64,000 nt of DNA from the NCBI GenBank assembly GCA_023957385.1, contig JAMLGZ010000001.1:1598923-1662922 (forward strand), in the 5' to 3' direction. How positions within the stretch are numbered: the stretch's first letter is position 1; the number at the start of each line of letters is the position of its first letter. This document shows, piece after piece, positions 8,216-17,102 of this stretch. The notes beneath the pieces are model-generated. The model was not told where the DNA came from, ran no database searches, and worked only from the letters and a program-made list of their open reading frames with translations. This DNA comes from Brumimicrobium sp. Its GTDB lineage: Bacteria; Bacteroidota; Bacteroidia; Flavobacteriales_D; Crocinitomicaceae. Position numbers and translations under genes: made by a program.

Positions 8216-10456
8216 ATGAAGAATTGGTTAATTTATTTTGTTTTATTTTTTCAATTTATTTCTTGGACCGTTGCGCAAGAAAGAGGTGAATTGAGTGGAG
8301 TCGAAAAGGCTTATATTTATCACTCGGTTGTTAAAACCCCTTTATTTTCTAAAGAATTAGGAAGATATATTGATTATGTTGGAAAGAAAATTTTATTTCC
8401 TAGTGGTAAGTTAAACCTAGATTCCATGGAACAATTAACCATGCATAACCCAGATAGCTTGGTAATATATACCCATGCGATACGTACTGCATCTAAAGGA
8501 ATTGTGAATGAATTAGCTAATAAAGTAGCACTTTGGAAATTAAACAGAATGCTCCAGTTTAAACCTGCTGATTCTGGATTTTTAAAGATAGATCCAGTTG
8601 AAATAGAAAGGTTTAATAAGTTAGTTTACACCAAGCTTCCTCTGGAAGCAAAGCGTTTCAAAGATAATAATATGCCTTCGTTTGGAATTATAGAAAAAAT
8701 AGCCAATCCAGCGTTGACGCTAAATGATAAGGTAGCAATGCTTAATGCATTTTCTACTTGGTCTGAAAAGGATAAGATGGAGGTCATTGAAGCCTATAAT
8801 TACGCTATCAATGAATGGGTAAAAGAAAAAACTTATACAATTTATCTCGCATTAGGTGGAGAAGCTGATTTGTTTGAAAATAAATTGATGGCTGCTGGGA
8901 AAGGTCAGGGCACTAATTCTGAAAATTTTGTAGCTAGAGAACAAGATGAAAGAGGGCGTTTAATCAATGGTTTACCTAATGCTTCTGGTTTTTTTCCTTA
9001 TGAGCCAATTTTGAAAGAAGATAAAAAACTAGAAAAGAAAAATGAAGAGATAGTTGCAAAAGATCATCTTGTTGAAAACTATGAAAGTTTTGGAAAGGGA
9101 AGACAAACTATCGTACATTTTGATGTGTGGGGATATAGTAAGGAAAAACAAACTACTGTTGTAGTGCAGCAAGGAAGAAGTTTTTACCCTCTTTTTGGTA
9201 TAAAAGATTCACGTTTCTTATCACCTGACTCAAGTATGGCAGGTGGTAAATCCTATATGGGAATCATTCATAAAATGAAAAAAGATATACTCTTTATGAA
9301 TGATCAGATTTATGGTAAAAAAGGAATCGAATATTGGATTAAATATTATGAAAAGCAGCGAGATGGAATCAAATTAAATATAGATAAAACAGAAAAAGAT
9401 ATAGGAACAATTCGTCAAGAACCAATTACTACAAAGACTCCAAAACCAAGAAAAAAACCAAGTGTTGAGGAGCAATATAGCACACGTCCTCCTGATTTGA
9501 AAACGGATAAAAATAGAGGTGTTCGCGTTCCGAGACAAGAAGGAGTGGTAAGTATGTATGGTGCTTTAGCAGCAGTTGAAAAAGCAATTAAAGAATTAAA
9601 GAAACAAAAAGAGGAGCTATTAGACAAAATTCAAGCACTTACAATCAAAATGCATGATATGTATGCACTAATAGGAGAAACTTGGATGAAATTTACTGAG
9701 AAGGATGGTTTATATGTATTTGAAGATGGAACTACATTTGATATTCAGACACAAGATTTGGTGTTTCCCGCTGCTAGAGATAATAAAGACTTCCAAGTGA
9801 AATTATTGACTATTCCTGATACTTATGCGGATGTGAATTTTAATGAAGTAATGCTTCATGTAGGGATTGTGGATGCGCCAGTTTTCTATAACTCTGTCTT
9901 AAGCTTAGAAAAAGAAGATGAGCTTTTCAAGAAAGATAGTTATGAATTAACAGGAGGCACTTTTTTTAATGCTAATGACTCGATTGGTTTTGTAGAATTA
10001 TATAATTCATTGAAGGAAAAAAAGAAGCCGCTTGTGATACAATTGCATGCCAATGGTATTGGGAAAGACTATGAAGGAAATACTGTACGGGATGATGAAC
10101 AAAAAATTCTCGGAAAAGATATCTTGTTTAAAAACAATTTTATACATGTAATAACTGCAAGAAAAACGCTAATAGATATTTCAAGTTTTACTTTGCCGGT
10201 GAAAACTGAATTTAACCCAAGCAATCCAAAAGTGATTGCTCTAAAAGGTAAATATCAATTAAGTAATAATGAAGTGCTTACAGCTTATCGTGCAAAAAGA
10301 ATACTAGATAAATTTGTATTGGAAGCACAAGATAATCTTGCAAAATATAATAAAAATGCAGATGTTAATAGCGCTCTAAAGAATTTGCAGAAAGGAATAA
10401 AGAAAGCAGTATTACAAGTAGGAGATAGGGTAATTCCACTCAAGGAGTTTAACTAA
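8216..10456 (+). CDS. Secreted protein of unknown function, 746 residues
   Basis: Not recognised. ATG 8216 is chosen over the upstream ATG 8171 because it starts a clean signal peptide (MKNWLIYFVLFFQF, cleavage near VAQ-ER). After it come an alpha-helical region (about 30-240), a segment starting VHFDVWGYSKEKQTTVVVQQG, a charged Pro-rich linker (about 410-450, PKPRKKPSVEEQ), a coiled coil (about 460-500, KAIKELKKQKEELLDKIQ), then a beta-rich part with FEDGTTFDIQTQD. There is no type IX sorting domain and no lipobox, so it is probably periplasmic. A TATATTTG box ends 5 nt before the ATG, so the mRNA may be nearly leaderless. Convergent with the helicase gene, 3 nt apart. Confidence 0.75.
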   Translation: MKNWLIYFVLFFQFISWTVAQERGELSGVEKAYIYHSVVKTPLFSKELGRYIDYVGKKILFPSGKLNLDSMEQLTMHNPDSLVIYTHAIRTASKGIVNELANKVALWKLNRMLQFKPADSGFLKIDPVEIERFNKLVYTKLPLEAKRFKDNNMPSFGIIEKIANPALTLNDKVAMLNAFSTWSEKDKMEVIEAYNYAINEWVKEKTYTIYLALGGEADLFENKLMAAGKGQGTNSENFVAREQDERGRLINGLPNASGFFPYEPILKEDKKLEKKNEEIVAKDHLVENYESFGKGRQTIVHFDVWGYSKEKQTTVVVQQGRSFYPLFGIKDSRFLSPDSSMAGGKSYMGIIHKMKKDILFMNDQIYGKKGIEYWIKYYEKQRDGIKLNIDKTEKDIGTIRQEPITTKTPKPRKKPSVEEQYSTRPPDLKTDKNRGVRVPRQEGVVSMYGALAAVEKAIKELKKQKEELLDKIQALTIKMHDMYALIGETWMKFTEKDGLYVFEDGTTFDIQTQDLVFPAARDNKDFQVKLLTIPDTYADVNFNEVMLHVGIVDAPVFYNSVLSLEKEDELFKKDSYELTGGTFFNANDSIGFVELYNSLKEKKKPLVIQLHANGIGKDYEGNTVRDDEQKILGKDILFKNNFIHVITARKTLIDISSFTLPVKTEFNPSNPKVIALKGKYQLSNNEVLTAYRAKRILDKFVLEAQDNLAKYNKNADVNSALKNLQKGIKKAVLQVGDRVIPLKEFN

Positions 10457-10459
10457 ATG

Positions 10460-11881
10460 TTATTTGAAGAATTCATCGCTAAAATTCACCAAATATAGTT
10501 TTTCTGTTGCTCGAGTTAGTGCAGTGTATAACCAGCGGAAAAAGGATTTATCTAACATATCTTCAGTCAAAAAGCCCTGATCTACAAATACACAGCCCCA
10601 TTGTCCTCCTTGTGATTTATGACAGGTAACAGCATAGGCGTATTTCACTTGCAACGCATTCATATATGGGTCGTTCATGATTAATTCATACCGTTTCTTT
10701 TTGTTTTTCTCATAAGCATATTCTTTTTCAACCTCAAAGAATAATTCCTTCATTTGATCTCGAGAAAGATTTGGGGTTTCTGTTTCTAATGTGTTTAGTA
10801 ATAATTTAACCTCTATGATTCCATATTCCTCATAGTCTGGCATGCGTATAGAAACATTCATGAAATCAAATCCATATACATTTTCTGAGTTTCTAACGCG
10901 AGTAACTTCAATAATTTCTCCATTAGCAATAAACCCATGTTCTGCCTTATCACCTAACCAGAAATAGTTGTTTTTTACAACCATGAGTAAATCACTACTC
11001 ACTATCTTTTCTTCATACCAAAAGATGCGATTACGAATTTGTTGATTGAAAAGATTTGCTCGTTTATTACTTCGGGTAATAACGATAGTTTCTTCACGCC
11101 CGTAATGAGAAAAAGCATTTTCTAGTTCTTCTTGTAAATCCCCTCCATTTAAACGAATCAGGTCGTTATGCATACGCAATGTAAAATGAGGATATCTATT
11201 CTCCGTACTGGAGCGGAGTAGGGTAGCATTCATCAATATATCTGAATCATTTGCTTGACGCAAAACTTCTGTTAGTTGGTGCTCTTCTATGCTTAGTGTC
11301 GGAAAATGATTATCTAAGTACTCTGCATTTAATGCGGGACTGTAATCACTACCAACAGGAGGTAACTGCCCTTCATCCCCAATCAAAATAAGTTTACAAT
11401 TTTTACCTTGATACACATAATTAATCAAATCTTCTAAGAGATTTCTAGGGCTAATAGAGCCATCATTTTGCATTGTATAATCACCAATCATGGAGGCTTC
11501 ATCCACCAAGAATAAAGTATTTGTATGAAGGTTAGGAGCAATCCCTAATTGGATCATCCCTCCATCGAGTTTTGTTTTTCGGTAAATCTTTTTGTGAATG
11601 GTGAAAGCACTTTTTCCAGAGTAGTGTGAGAAAACTTTAGCTGCTCGTCCAGTTGGGGCTAATAATACTGACTTCTTTTTGAGTTGAACTAAAGCTTTTA
11701 CAAAGGCACTTAATAAACTTGTTTTACCCGTTCCAGCATATCCTTTCAAGATAAATAAAGGAAAGTTTCGTTCAGAAACATAAAAAGCACAGAGATTGTG
11801 TAATAATATATGTTGAGATTCGACGATTTCGTGCGGAAATTGACGAATGGTTTCCCTATATAATTCCTGCTGAAACTCCAT
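10460..11881 (-). CDS. RecD-like ATP-dependent DNA helicase (SF1B, UvrD_C_2 type)
   Basis: A 473-residue superfamily 1 helicase. Motif I is GYAGTGKT at 47-54, motif Ia contains LLAPTGRAAK, motif II is DEAS at 127-130, motif III is LIGDEGQLPPVG. The C-terminal part has AVTCHKSQGGQW (motif V) and LYTALTRATEKLYLV (motif VI), the layout of the RecD/Pif1-like single-subunit helicases. No RecB or RecC is near, so it is not an exonuclease V subunit in the classical sense; the short length also differs from RecD2. Role in recombination or repair is inferred. A TATCTTTG box on its strand (11893-11886) ends 4 nt before the ATG. Confidence 0.85.
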   Translation of the reverse strand: MEFQQELYRETIRQFPHEIVESQHILLHNLCAFYVSERNFPLFILKGYAGTGKTSLLSAFVKALVQLKKKSVLLAPTGRAAKVFSHYSGKSAFTIHKKIYRKTKLDGGMIQLGIAPNLHTNTLFLVDEASMIGDYTMQNDGSISPRNLLEDLINYVYQGKNCKLILIGDEGQLPPVGSDYSPALNAEYLDNHFPTLSIEEHQLTEVLRQANDSDILMNATLLRSSTENRYPHFTLRMHNDLIRLNGGDLQEELENAFSHYGREETIVITRSNKRANLFNQQIRNRIFWYEEKIVSSDLLMVVKNNYFWLGDKAEHGFIANGEIIEVTRVRNSENVYGFDFMNVSIRMPDYEEYGIIEVKLLLNTLETETPNLSRDQMKELFFEVEKEYAYEKNKKKRYELIMNDPYMNALQVKYAYAVTCHKSQGGQWGCVFVDQGFLTEDMLDKSFFRWLYTALTRATEKLYLVNFSDEFFK

Positions 11882-11905
11882 TATTCAAAGATAATAAAAA
11901 GAGTG

Positions 11906-11936
11906 TTGAGTATATTACAAATTCTCTCTATATTTG
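11906..11936 (+). promoter_or_regulatory. Bacteroidota-type promoter for the PNGase F-like gene
   Basis: TTG at 11906-11908 and TATATTTG at 11929-11936, 20 nt apart, match the -33/-7 consensus. The box ends 19 nt before the ATG at 11956. Confidence 0.65.
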
Positions 11937-11955
11937 TAATCTATAAATTTAAATC

Positions 11956-14265
11956 ATGAAAAAAGTAATAACCTTTATTTTAACCACACTAATCACTACC
12001 TACACTTACGCTCAATGTGATAATTTGCCTATTCCAAAAACAGCTTGGACTATTCATTATGTAGATAGTGAAGAAACTACGGGTGAAGGTGCTAATAATG
12101 GAAAAGCCATCTATGCAATTGATGGAGATACCACCAAATTCTGGCATACCCAATGGCAAAATGCTCAACCAGGATATCCTCATGAAATCCAAATTAACCT
12201 AGGAAATTCTTACGATGTAAGTGGCTTCTCTCTTCTTAGTAGATTTGATAATCCTTATGGAAAACCAAAAGATTATGAAGTTTATTTAAGTATGGATGGT
12301 AGTGATTGGCAAACGGCACAGTCTGTAGGGGAACTAACGTATCCAAATATTAATGCAGCAGCTCAACGTACCTATGTTTATTTTGGAGCGGTAACTGCAC
12401 AGTATATTCGTTTTAATTTTTTGACTCCTTACGATAATAACTATTATACAATACTTTCAGAAATTGATGTGTATGAAAGTACAACTTGTCCAGCAACAGG
12501 TCAGGTTAATCAATTAGCTAGTTTTCAAACTATATCTAAGAAGTATACTACAGATGCTCCATTCCAAGTTGTAGCAACAACAAATTCAAGTTTACCAATC
12601 ACATTCCAGATTCTAAGTGGTCCAGCTACTATTACTGGAAATGAAGTGACTTTAACTGGAACAGGAGGTCAAGTAACTATAAAAGCTTCTCAGGCTGGAG
12701 ATGCCACTTATTACCCATGGGAAGCTGTCCAAACTTTTGATGTTGTTGATTTAACTACTATTTCTCCTGTAATAACAACACGTTTTATAGAGAATGAAGA
12801 TGTGAAAATGCCTACTTTAAGTGCTTATTTATTACATGCTTACGCTAGTATTGATGAGCCAGATGCTTTGGAAATAAGTAAAGTTGAGTATGAAATAGAA
12901 GGAACCAAATATTTGGCAACTTTAGTTGATAATTCTTATCAGTATTGGTGGACTCCAAGTGCGTTTGGACCAAATGAAATTAAAGTAATAGCCACAGCAA
13001 GTAATGGCACAGTAACTACAGAAACATATACATTAAATGTATCAAATGATATCCAAGATCGTTCTGTTATGACTTTTACAAATGGTGTGATAGATATGGG
13101 TACTATTGGATCACAATGGTATTTTGGAACTTATGATATGCCGCAATTCACAGGTGCTTATGATGAAATTATTGCTGATTTTTCTATCTCGTGTCCTGGT
13201 GTACCTGGAGGATGTGATGACTGGGATAGATTGGGTTGGGTGGAAGTAAAAGCACCTAATGGAGATTGGATGGAAATATTCCGTTATATCACACCTTATG
13301 GAAAGGCTTGTAGTGACTTTGCTGATGTAACTGATTTAGCTTCTATTTTACAAGGAAAAGTAGAATTTAGAATGTATATAGAAACATGGGGAACAGGTGG
13401 TTGGAAGCTTAATTTGTCCTTAGATTACCGAGCAGGAACTCCAAAATATAAATATTCAAGTGTAGAAGAATTGTGGCATGGAGATTTTTCATTTGGAAAT
13501 CCAGCAGATTTACAACCAGTTCCTGTTATCTCATCCTCTATTCAACATGAGGTGGACTCTGCTTTGATTCGTTTGATTTCTACAGGACATGGTTGGGGAC
13601 AAAATAACTCCTTAAATGCAGCAGAATTTTACCATGCGATTCATCATATTGATGTGAATGGAGTGAATACATTTGATCAGGATTTATGGCAAAAATGCAA
13701 TCCAAACCCTGCTAGTTGCTCACCTCAAAGTGGAACTTGGCAATACGATAGAGCGGGATGGTGTCCAGGTAGTATGGGAATGATATTTAATTATAATTTA
13801 AAACCTTATTTGAATAATAATACAATTAGTTTGGGTTATGTATTCCAAGAAGATTACAAAGATTTTTGCCATCCAAATAATCCTAATTGTATCTCAGGCG
13901 CAACCTGCCCCGATTGTAATGATGGATACAATCCATATTATCATGTTGGAGGATATTTAATAAAATACAGTAATGATCCATTTGTATTAAATGTGCCATC
14001 TTTTAAGGAGTCTAAGGAATTAAGTGCAGTACTTTATCCAAATCCAACGCAACATACTTTTAAGTTGAATATACAGGATCAGTGGAAAAATCTAGTGGTT
14101 AGTGTATATGATATTACTGGGCAAATTATCCAAGTAAAATATTTTAACACAGAAATGGATGTAAATCAATATGAGTTTGATTTATCCATTTTGCCTAATG
14201 GAATGTATTTCGTTAAGATTCAAAGTGAAGGAAGTTTTGCTAATGTAAAAGTGTTAAAGCAATAA
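11956..14265 (+). CDS. Secreted PNGase F-like glycoamidase with F5/8C domain and type IX sorting signal
   Basis: A 769-residue modular secreted enzyme. Signal peptide 1-19 (ends TYAQ); discoidin/F5-8C-like domain about 22-175; two Ig-like or linker regions about 178-366; PNGase F-like catalytic region about 370-680; C-terminal type A type IX secretion sorting domain about 690-769 (LYPNPTQHTFKL ... GMYFVKIQ). Aligning by eye with Elizabethkingia PNGase F, all three acidic active-site residues are present: Asp424 in DDWDR (D60), Glu476 in YIETW (E118) and Glu557 in NAAEF (E206). The YDRAGWCPG segment is also shared. It should remove N-glycans by cleaving the Asn side-chain amide, outside the cell or at its surface. 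Monocistronic, with its own promoter. Confidence 0.88.
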   Translation: MKKVITFILTTLITTYTYAQCDNLPIPKTAWTIHYVDSEETTGEGANNGKAIYAIDGDTTKFWHTQWQNAQPGYPHEIQINLGNSYDVSGFSLLSRFDNPYGKPKDYEVYLSMDGSDWQTAQSVGELTYPNINAAAQRTYVYFGAVTAQYIRFNFLTPYDNNYYTILSEIDVYESTTCPATGQVNQLASFQTISKKYTTDAPFQVVATTNSSLPITFQILSGPATITGNEVTLTGTGGQVTIKASQAGDATYYPWEAVQTFDVVDLTTISPVITTRFIENEDVKMPTLSAYLLHAYASIDEPDALEISKVEYEIEGTKYLATLVDNSYQYWWTPSAFGPNEIKVIATASNGTVTTETYTLNVSNDIQDRSVMTFTNGVIDMGTIGSQWYFGTYDMPQFTGAYDEIIADFSISCPGVPGGCDDWDRLGWVEVKAPNGDWMEIFRYITPYGKACSDFADVTDLASILQGKVEFRMYIETWGTGGWKLNLSLDYRAGTPKYKYSSVEELWHGDFSFGNPADLQPVPVISSSIQHEVDSALIRLISTGHGWGQNNSLNAAEFYHAIHHIDVNGVNTFDQDLWQKCNPNPASCSPQSGTWQYDRAGWCPGSMGMIFNYNLKPYLNNNTISLGYVFQEDYKDFCHPNNPNCISGATCPDCNDGYNPYYHVGGYLIKYSNDPFVLNVPSFKESKELSAVLYPNPTQHTFKLNIQDQWKNLVVSVYDITGQIIQVKYFNTEMDVNQYEFDLSILPNGMYFVKIQSEGSFANVKVLKQ

Positions 14266-14382
14266 TTACCTAAAAAATGATTGTGGAAAAGCTATTCAAA
14301 AAAATATAATCGAATAATCACCCACATTTCAAAATTATTGTAGTTTTGTGAAGATAAGAATTAGAATTTAATTACGTAGAAG

Positions 14383-15279
14383 ATGAATAATAAACTATCT
14401 GTATTGGTAAAACGCTATTTAGTAGCGTCTTTTATTGCAATAATTGGTCTTGGAATGATTTTTTTTGGTTTAAGAACACATCAAGATGCTCTTTTTATGG
14501 TAGCCGCGGTGAATTTATTTATTGGTGGTATTTTAGCTATCTTATTCAGTGGTGGAATTCTGAAAAAAAATATTGTATTAGCAATTGGTTCTCTATGTAT
14601 CGTTATAACAGCTATTACAGGTTATATGTCTGTTAAATCTGTTGAGGATACAATACAGCACGAGGAAGATTATAAGGTGTCTTCAGCATTAAATATCTAT
14701 GTTCTAGGTGAAATTAGAGATATTCAGAGAGCTTATAAAGCTACCAATAAAGTGTATGCTTCTAATTTTGATGAATTAAAACGTTTTTTTGAGAATGATA
14801 AAATTACAAAAATTGATGCTTCAGGAACTGTTCCATCACGTAAAATGACTATTCCAGAAAGAGATGCTCTATACAAAGATAAAAGAGCATTGGATAAGAA
14901 CATGACAGAAAGAGAAGCAGCTTTACTTGTAGCAAATGGTAACCCTGGAAATAGCGCTGACTTAATTAATTTTAAACGTGACACAATTCAAGTATATTAC
15001 AAAGATGAGTTTTTAGCTTCTACTACCAGACAAGCAGCTAGAAAGAGTTTAGGATTAGGTGAGTTTAATTTTGATGAATTAAGATATGTGCCGATGACTA
15101 ATCCAAAAGAAGAATGGATTATAGAAACAGTAGATAAACTCCCTTATTTGAATGGTGATACGATTGCTACTATCCACGTTTATGGTCATGAGGCAGTTCC
15201 AAAGTTTGAGGGTGGAAAGAGAAATATAATAGGCTTTGGTAATTTGAAAACTAGTTCTGATAAAGGAACATGGGAATAA
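14383..15279 (+). CDS. Membrane-anchored protein of unknown function
   Basis: A 298-residue protein with three or four hydrophobic segments in the first 90 residues (about 11-27, 34-55, 62-85), a short helix with many charged residues (90-130, DIQRAYKATNKVYASNFDELKRF) and a soluble C-terminal domain of about 150 residues. The segment around 100-130 resembles the helix-then-domain layout of pilin-like or zinc-ribbon-free membrane proteins, but no family is recognised. A TAGTTTTG box lies at 14341-14348. It precedes the DUF3822 gene by 9 nt and is probably cotranscribed with it. Confidence 0.75.
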   Translation: MNNKLSVLVKRYLVASFIAIIGLGMIFFGLRTHQDALFMVAAVNLFIGGILAILFSGGILKKNIVLAIGSLCIVITAITGYMSVKSVEDTIQHEEDYKVSSALNIYVLGEIRDIQRAYKATNKVYASNFDELKRFFENDKITKIDASGTVPSRKMTIPERDALYKDKRALDKNMTEREAALLVANGNPGNSADLINFKRDTIQVYYKDEFLASTTRQAARKSLGLGEFNFDELRYVPMTNPKEEWIIETVDKLPYLNGDTIATIHVYGHEAVPKFEGGKRNIIGFGNLKTSSDKGTWE

Positions 15280-15288
15280 TTTTGAACT

Positions 15289-16053
15289 TTGAGTAACATT
15301 CAGTTAGCCATATTTATTTCAAAAACCTCAGTAAGTATTGCTGAGGTTTTTCGTTCTAATCAAACTATCCATTGGCAGAAGGATTTTGAGCTATTGGAGA
15401 GTAATGCAGAAGGTTATAGAACCCAGCTAACAAAAATATTTAGTGAATTAGATCTTTCTTCAGAATATTCTGATTATTCATTAGCTTGGTCTTCCCCAAA
15501 ACAAGCATTAATACCACTAACACTCTTTAATGAATCAACATCTGTTGATTTATATCATTTATTATTTGGAGATACTGTAGATGCAAATATGATTGATTTT
15601 AGTCGTTTGATGGAGTTGAGTATGGTGAGTATTTATGAGATTCCTGATTGGGTTAAATCATTCTTTGTGATTAAATTTCCAACTATTGTGTTTAAGCATG
15701 AACATGCTATTACATTACGAGCATTATTTCAGAAAAATACATTTAATCGAAAGGTAATCATTAGTGTTTGTGATGATTATATCAATTTAGCTGTGATTCA
15801 GCACAATGAATTAAAATTCTCTAATACATTTGAATGTCAAACTGCTGATGATATCGTCTATCATGTATTGTATGTAATTGAAAAGGAAAAGCTGAACACC
15901 GAAAAAGGAGAACTTTTTTTTCTATATTCCAACGAGAAAACTTTAAATGCTGTTCAAGCTGCTCAAAATACAATTAAAAATTTACACAAATTAGGATCTT
16001 TAGCTCTCACTGAAGCAGACTCTTCTATAAAACTTCAAACACTGTGCGTATAA
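15289..16053 (+). CDS. DUF3822 family protein, TTG start
   Basis: A 254-residue soluble protein of the Bacteroidota family DUF3822, recognised mainly by gene order: this family usually lies directly before rsmD and coaD. The sequence suggests an actin/hexokinase-like (ASKHA) fold: the N terminus reads IQLAIFISKTSVSIAEV and the second half has VIISVCDDYINLAVIQHNELKFSN. No in-frame ATG is near the conserved N terminus; TTG at 15289 is the best start. Its stop overlaps the rsmD start by 10 nt. Function is unknown. Confidence 0.75.
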   Translation: MSNIQLAIFISKTSVSIAEVFRSNQTIHWQKDFELLESNAEGYRTQLTKIFSELDLSSEYSDYSLAWSSPKQALIPLTLFNESTSVDLYHLLFGDTVDANMIDFSRLMELSMVSIYEIPDWVKSFFVIKFPTIVFKHEHAITLRALFQKNTFNRKVIISVCDDYINLAVIQHNELKFSNTFECQTADDIVYHVLYVIEKEKLNTEKGELFFLYSNEKTLNAVQAAQNTIKNLHKLGSLALTEADSSIKLQTLCV

Positions 16054-16586
16054 TTAGTGGTTTATTAAAGCGATATCGATTCAATCCACCCAAAGGATTC
16101 CCTTCTCGCCCTACAACAGATTTTGCCAAAGAAGGCTTGTTCAATTTGATTGTAAATGAATTTGATTTAGAAAATTTGAATATTTTGGATTTGTTTGCAG
16201 GAACGGGAAATATTTCTTTTGAATTCGCTTCTCGTCAAGCTGGGAAAATTATAGCAGTAGATAGCGATTTTAGAAGCATAAAATTTATTCAACAATTTGC
16301 CAAAAATCATAAGTTAGATGAATATCTTACTGCGTTGAAGTCAGATGCTTTTCGGTATATTGAAAACTCGAGGTTAGAAAATGATATCATTTTTGCAGAT
16401 CCTCCTTTTAATTTTGAGCAGTATGAAGAGTTGATTGAAGCTATCTTGGCTAGTAAGATTTTAAGTGAAGATGGTTTATTTATTTTGGAACATGATCCAC
16501 ATCATGATTTTTCTAATCACCCTAAATTTAGGAGTAGTAGAAAATATGGGCATATTGTTTTTAGTTTTTTCGAACATAATCCGTAA
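16044..16586 (+). CDS. rsmD: 16S rRNA (guanine-966-N2)-methyltransferase
   Basis: A 180-residue SAM-dependent methyltransferase that modifies G966 of 16S rRNA. The N terminus MRIISGLLKRYRFNPPKG matches the family start (RIIGG.. RGR.L), the SAM-binding motif is LDLFAGTGNISFE at about 49-61, and the catalytic DPPF follows at about 115-118. The start is GTG at 16044, overlapping the DUF3822 stop. Gene order with coaD downstream (23 nt) is the usual one. Confidence 0.93.
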   Translation: MRIISGLLKRYRFNPPKGFPSRPTTDFAKEGLFNLIVNEFDLENLNILDLFAGTGNISFEFASRQAGKIIAVDSDFRSIKFIQQFAKNHKLDEYLTALKSDAFRYIENSRLENDIIFADPPFNFEQYEELIEAILASKILSEDGLFILEHDPHHDFSNHPKFRSSRKYGHIVFSFFEHNP

Positions 16587-16609
16587 TTTGCCATTAATTT
16601 TAAAGAAGT

Positions 16610-17074
16610 ATGAAGAAAATTGCTGTCTTTCCAGGTTCTTTTGATCCTTTTACCAAAGGCCATGAATCTGTGGTAAAAAAAGCTGTCGATTTATTCGATG
16701 AAGTAATCATTGGAATAGGATTCAATACATCTAAAAACTATTTATTTGACCTACAACAACGTAAAACACATATTCAATCAATCTTTCAACTTGAGTCAAA
16801 AGTAAAAGTGCAAGAATATACAGGGATGACAGTTGATTTTTGTAAACAAGTTGGTGCAGAATTTATCGTGAGAGGCCTCCGTGACACCAAAGACTTTGAG
16901 TACGAACGCAGTATTGCGCAAATGAATCTTGAAATTTCTGGCATAGAAAGTGTATTTTTTATGACCGTTCCAGAATTTGCTGCAATAAATGCTACAATTG
17001 TACGTGAGATATATAAAAGCGGTGGAAAAATTGATGCTTTTGTAACAAATTCAGAATTGCTCGTTACAAAATAG
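16610..17074 (+). CDS. coaD: Pantetheine-phosphate adenylyltransferase
   Basis: A 154-residue nucleotidyltransferase making dephospho-CoA from 4'-phosphopantetheine and ATP. The N-terminal GSFDPFTKGHESVV contains the (T/H)xGH motif (TKGH, residues 15-18). EFIVRGLRDTKDFEYE at about 85-100 and the TVPEFAAINATIVREI segment near 125-140 are characteristic; the latter replaces the SSS.. of other phyla. Cytoplasmic. Likely cotranscribed with rsmD and the redoxin-like gene downstream. Confidence 0.95.
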   Translation: MKKIAVFPGSFDPFTKGHESVVKKAVDLFDEVIIGIGFNTSKNYLFDLQQRKTHIQSIFQLESKVKVQEYTGMTVDFCKQVGAEFIVRGLRDTKDFEYERSIAQMNLEISGIESVFFMTVPEFAAINATIVREIYKSGGKIDAFVTNSELLVTK

Positions 17075-17102
17075 TTTGTAGCACACAGTAAATTTTTTGT
17101 GT

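Noticed and set aside
10460..11881. RecD subunit of exonuclease V
   Set aside because: No recB or recC nearby and the protein is shorter; kept as a RecD-like single helicase.
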